Assembly: GCA_023392115.1 (NCBI GenBank) | Contig: JAEVZT010000561.1 | Coordinates: forward strand, 1-5,621 | Origin: Chloroflexota bacterium | Lineage (GTDB): Bacteria > Chloroflexota > Anaerolineae > Aggregatilineales > Phototrophicaceae | Reading direction: 5' to 3' | DNA length: 5,621 bases | Shown here: positions 5,401 to 5,621 of the stretch, one piece after another | Layout of the letters: every line of letters starts with the position of its first letter | How positions within the stretch are numbered: the first letter of the stretch is position 1 | Position numbers and translations under genes: made by a program | The notes under the pieces: generated by a model | Databases searched by the model: none | Told to the model about the DNA's origin: nothing | The model's input: the letters and a program-made list of their open reading frames with translations, nothing else

Positions 5401-5621
5401 CAGGTTTACCGGACGCTGACCATGCCGGGGTACATCCTCGAAGATGGGGCGCTGCGCGTTTCGGGACGCAGTTTCAACTACACGTTGAACCCGGCGCAGA
5501 TCAGCGCCGCCTTCCCGAACTTCGAAACGGACACGCGGGTACAGGGCGCATCGGCGTCAGACGCGCGAACGCTGACGCTGTTTGCCATCGGCACCGACGC
5601 GAACGGCGACCAGCAGGTGCG
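2437..5621 (+). CDS. Very large secreted protein with Ig-like repeat modules (3' end outside window)
   Basis: The frame runs without a stop from TTG 2437 to the window edge: 1061 residues plus two bases. Residues 1-20 form a Sec signal peptide. Residues about 46-95 (TATISGGEGAVY..., then TGQTVSTRASINGSFSARI) resemble small bacterial Ig-like or carboxypeptidase-regulatory-like beta domains. Modules at about 400-489, 522-582 and 870-925 share a pattern of beta strands ending in G-x-Y/W-x-V and an RY-x-x-G turn; the last two are clearly related. Residues 600-845 have no repeat I recognise. No catalytic motif, lipobox, membrane helix or S-layer homology repeat is visible. The mature part contains no lysine and no cysteine, and acidic residues outnumber arginine (11 against 6 in residues 409-488). 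I infer a cell-surface or released structural or adhesive protein. A C-terminal anchor or enzyme domain may lie beyond the window. The gene has its own strong promoter. The product is not recognised by name. Confidence 0.88.
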   Translation, partial: MRRLYLAFITLMVLAGNARAQPPMPQPGDPPVLSLIRASEADESGTATISGGEGAVYAAANLLIRNLYTGQTVSTRASINGSFSARIRGDSSTPYWIGTLASEPTEAERNTTGSLPGGAGAILFDVEGQAEGTPFSVAGTLAEGTLWSARGQVDALALDPGDNLRLRMNVLLELPVLPADTQWIGVLGLQPIARAAQDGVIRPVGDALSNNGWSAIQTPSGLAVDNLRSSAALGEVVVGAQQMTRDDAGYRFTFDFNLALPDDLPPGLYVPLFEGYTQQLDGMRVRWGQNGTEAPNITDESVIAGLTRLPVVINVGGADSARLIWTLLIDNPSDGSRGVLADEDQAFAALSNRVRFNSPTYILPPGEYPLEPYLLNQMPNRYDTSGEPLIPFASPAGALEASVTRPDGTVDDLGSHAIVQNRLSTDAPDERALFGAQSQVDVYRLTTLDPLLARYPFDQYGDYTIALSGETQDAWGNRYAGGGTYRVSIAEPIDLTPAVLPGTPFEVGDSFHPGVYLAPGVPADVSAHLQVFPLDGGDIIERVFSGQANRYGYFDAGGDYFTFEAPGEYLVDYVVRYTDGGGRLWMASLRAAGVIASPERALIAHGERGLPSQAVDLRPAWFLLERYAAIAGVDPRETRLNAPYFSGDNAWIADGRNGGMRPVLRVQDRFGAYQNWVVEALEGYVSPQGLTINQLAVEDELPILFFAQRGDPYDSALLPERISSNSYVYISAVRPGVTMRQYVVGREDGGLPLYWDSDDPNNGQIGAGSAGDRPGDFAFIFGGAIFRNEAADLREATIYGAALSVIADANGARIFPPGRGRAGGPDGGALVALPNETHDMFFHPTGLQPGAVLVVGETASVAGQVAPTLPADVRVTITSPSGLVRESTGQANAVGAYFDPAASFVVEEVGMWTVQIAVRYDGVTSIGSLDMVPIRGGVVGSQAGSYAFYVVPPDAEQLPLNGGQSDTTIPVANQYNFNYTLPDDWTDIQVYRTLTMPGYILEDGALRVSGRSFNYTLNPAQISAAFPNFETDTRVQGASASDARTLTLFAIGTDANGDQQV
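4000..4182 (+). repeat. Ig-like module, copy A (residues 522-582 of the secreted protein)
   Basis: The segment begins PADV, continues to SGQANRYGYFD at 545-555 and ends GEYLVDYVVRY followed by a glycine-rich turn. It aligns with residues 870-925 of the same protein along its whole length with small gaps. This is a protein-level repeat; the DNA has diverged. Confidence 0.7.
5044..5211 (+). repeat. Ig-like module, copy B (residues 870-925 of the secreted protein)
   Basis: It begins PADV, continues TGQANAVGAYFD at 888-899 and ends GMWTVQIAVRYDG. It shares with copy A the PADV start, GQAN, YFD, the G-x-[YW]-x-V strand and the VRY end. A looser third match lies at residues 400-489. The pattern suggests an ancient domain duplication. 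Confidence 0.7.

Noticed and set aside
1..5621. CRISPR array, insertion sequence, tRNA, rRNA or riboswitch
   Set aside because: No regularly spaced repeats, transposase, cloverleaf or conserved RNA core was seen on either strand.

Overview
The window is GC-rich, densely packed bacterial DNA. It holds four protein genes: two cut by the window edges and two complete. I see no RNA genes, insertion sequences, CRISPR repeats or phage genes. The best guess for the source is a member of the phylum Chloroflexota, probably Anaerolineae-like. This rests on recalled resemblance of the NPY...FxGR-type ATPase and of the cysteine-spaced secreted protein tail, not on a marker gene, so it is tentative.

Layout. 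(1) Bases 3-311 (+): the last 102 residues of a probably exported protein with four spaced cysteines. (2) Bases 314-1663 (-): a complete 449-residue P-loop ATPase with a winged-helix-like region and a single C-terminal membrane helix. It converges on gene 1 with only 2 bp between the stop codons. (3) Bases 1664-1769: a divergent control region with two oppositely facing -10 boxes in a perfect 10-bp inverted repeat (GGTGTATAAT), plus a repeated TTGCCGCGCT element. (4) Bases 1770-2342 (+): a complete 190-residue P-loop nucleotide kinase related to dephospho-CoA kinase and to the archaeal UPF0200 family. (5) Bases 2343-2436: a short gap with a near-perfect sigma-70-type promoter (TTGACA, 17 bp, TATACT). 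(6) Bases 2437-5621 (+): the first 1061 residues of a very large secreted protein with a Sec signal peptide and repeated beta-rich, Ig-like modules; it runs off the window.

The genes do not form one operon. The ATPase and the kinase are divergently transcribed from a shared, structured regulator region. The large secreted protein has its own strong promoter. No joint pathway can be claimed from the sequence.

The most surprising observation is compositional. The 1061 visible residues of the large secreted protein contain no lysine and no cysteine in my codon-by-codon reading, although the neighbouring proteins use lysine at about 2-3%. The second is the repeat-rich divergent promoter, which predicts a leaderless mRNA for the membrane-anchored ATPase. 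I found no evidence for a complete new multi-gene system.
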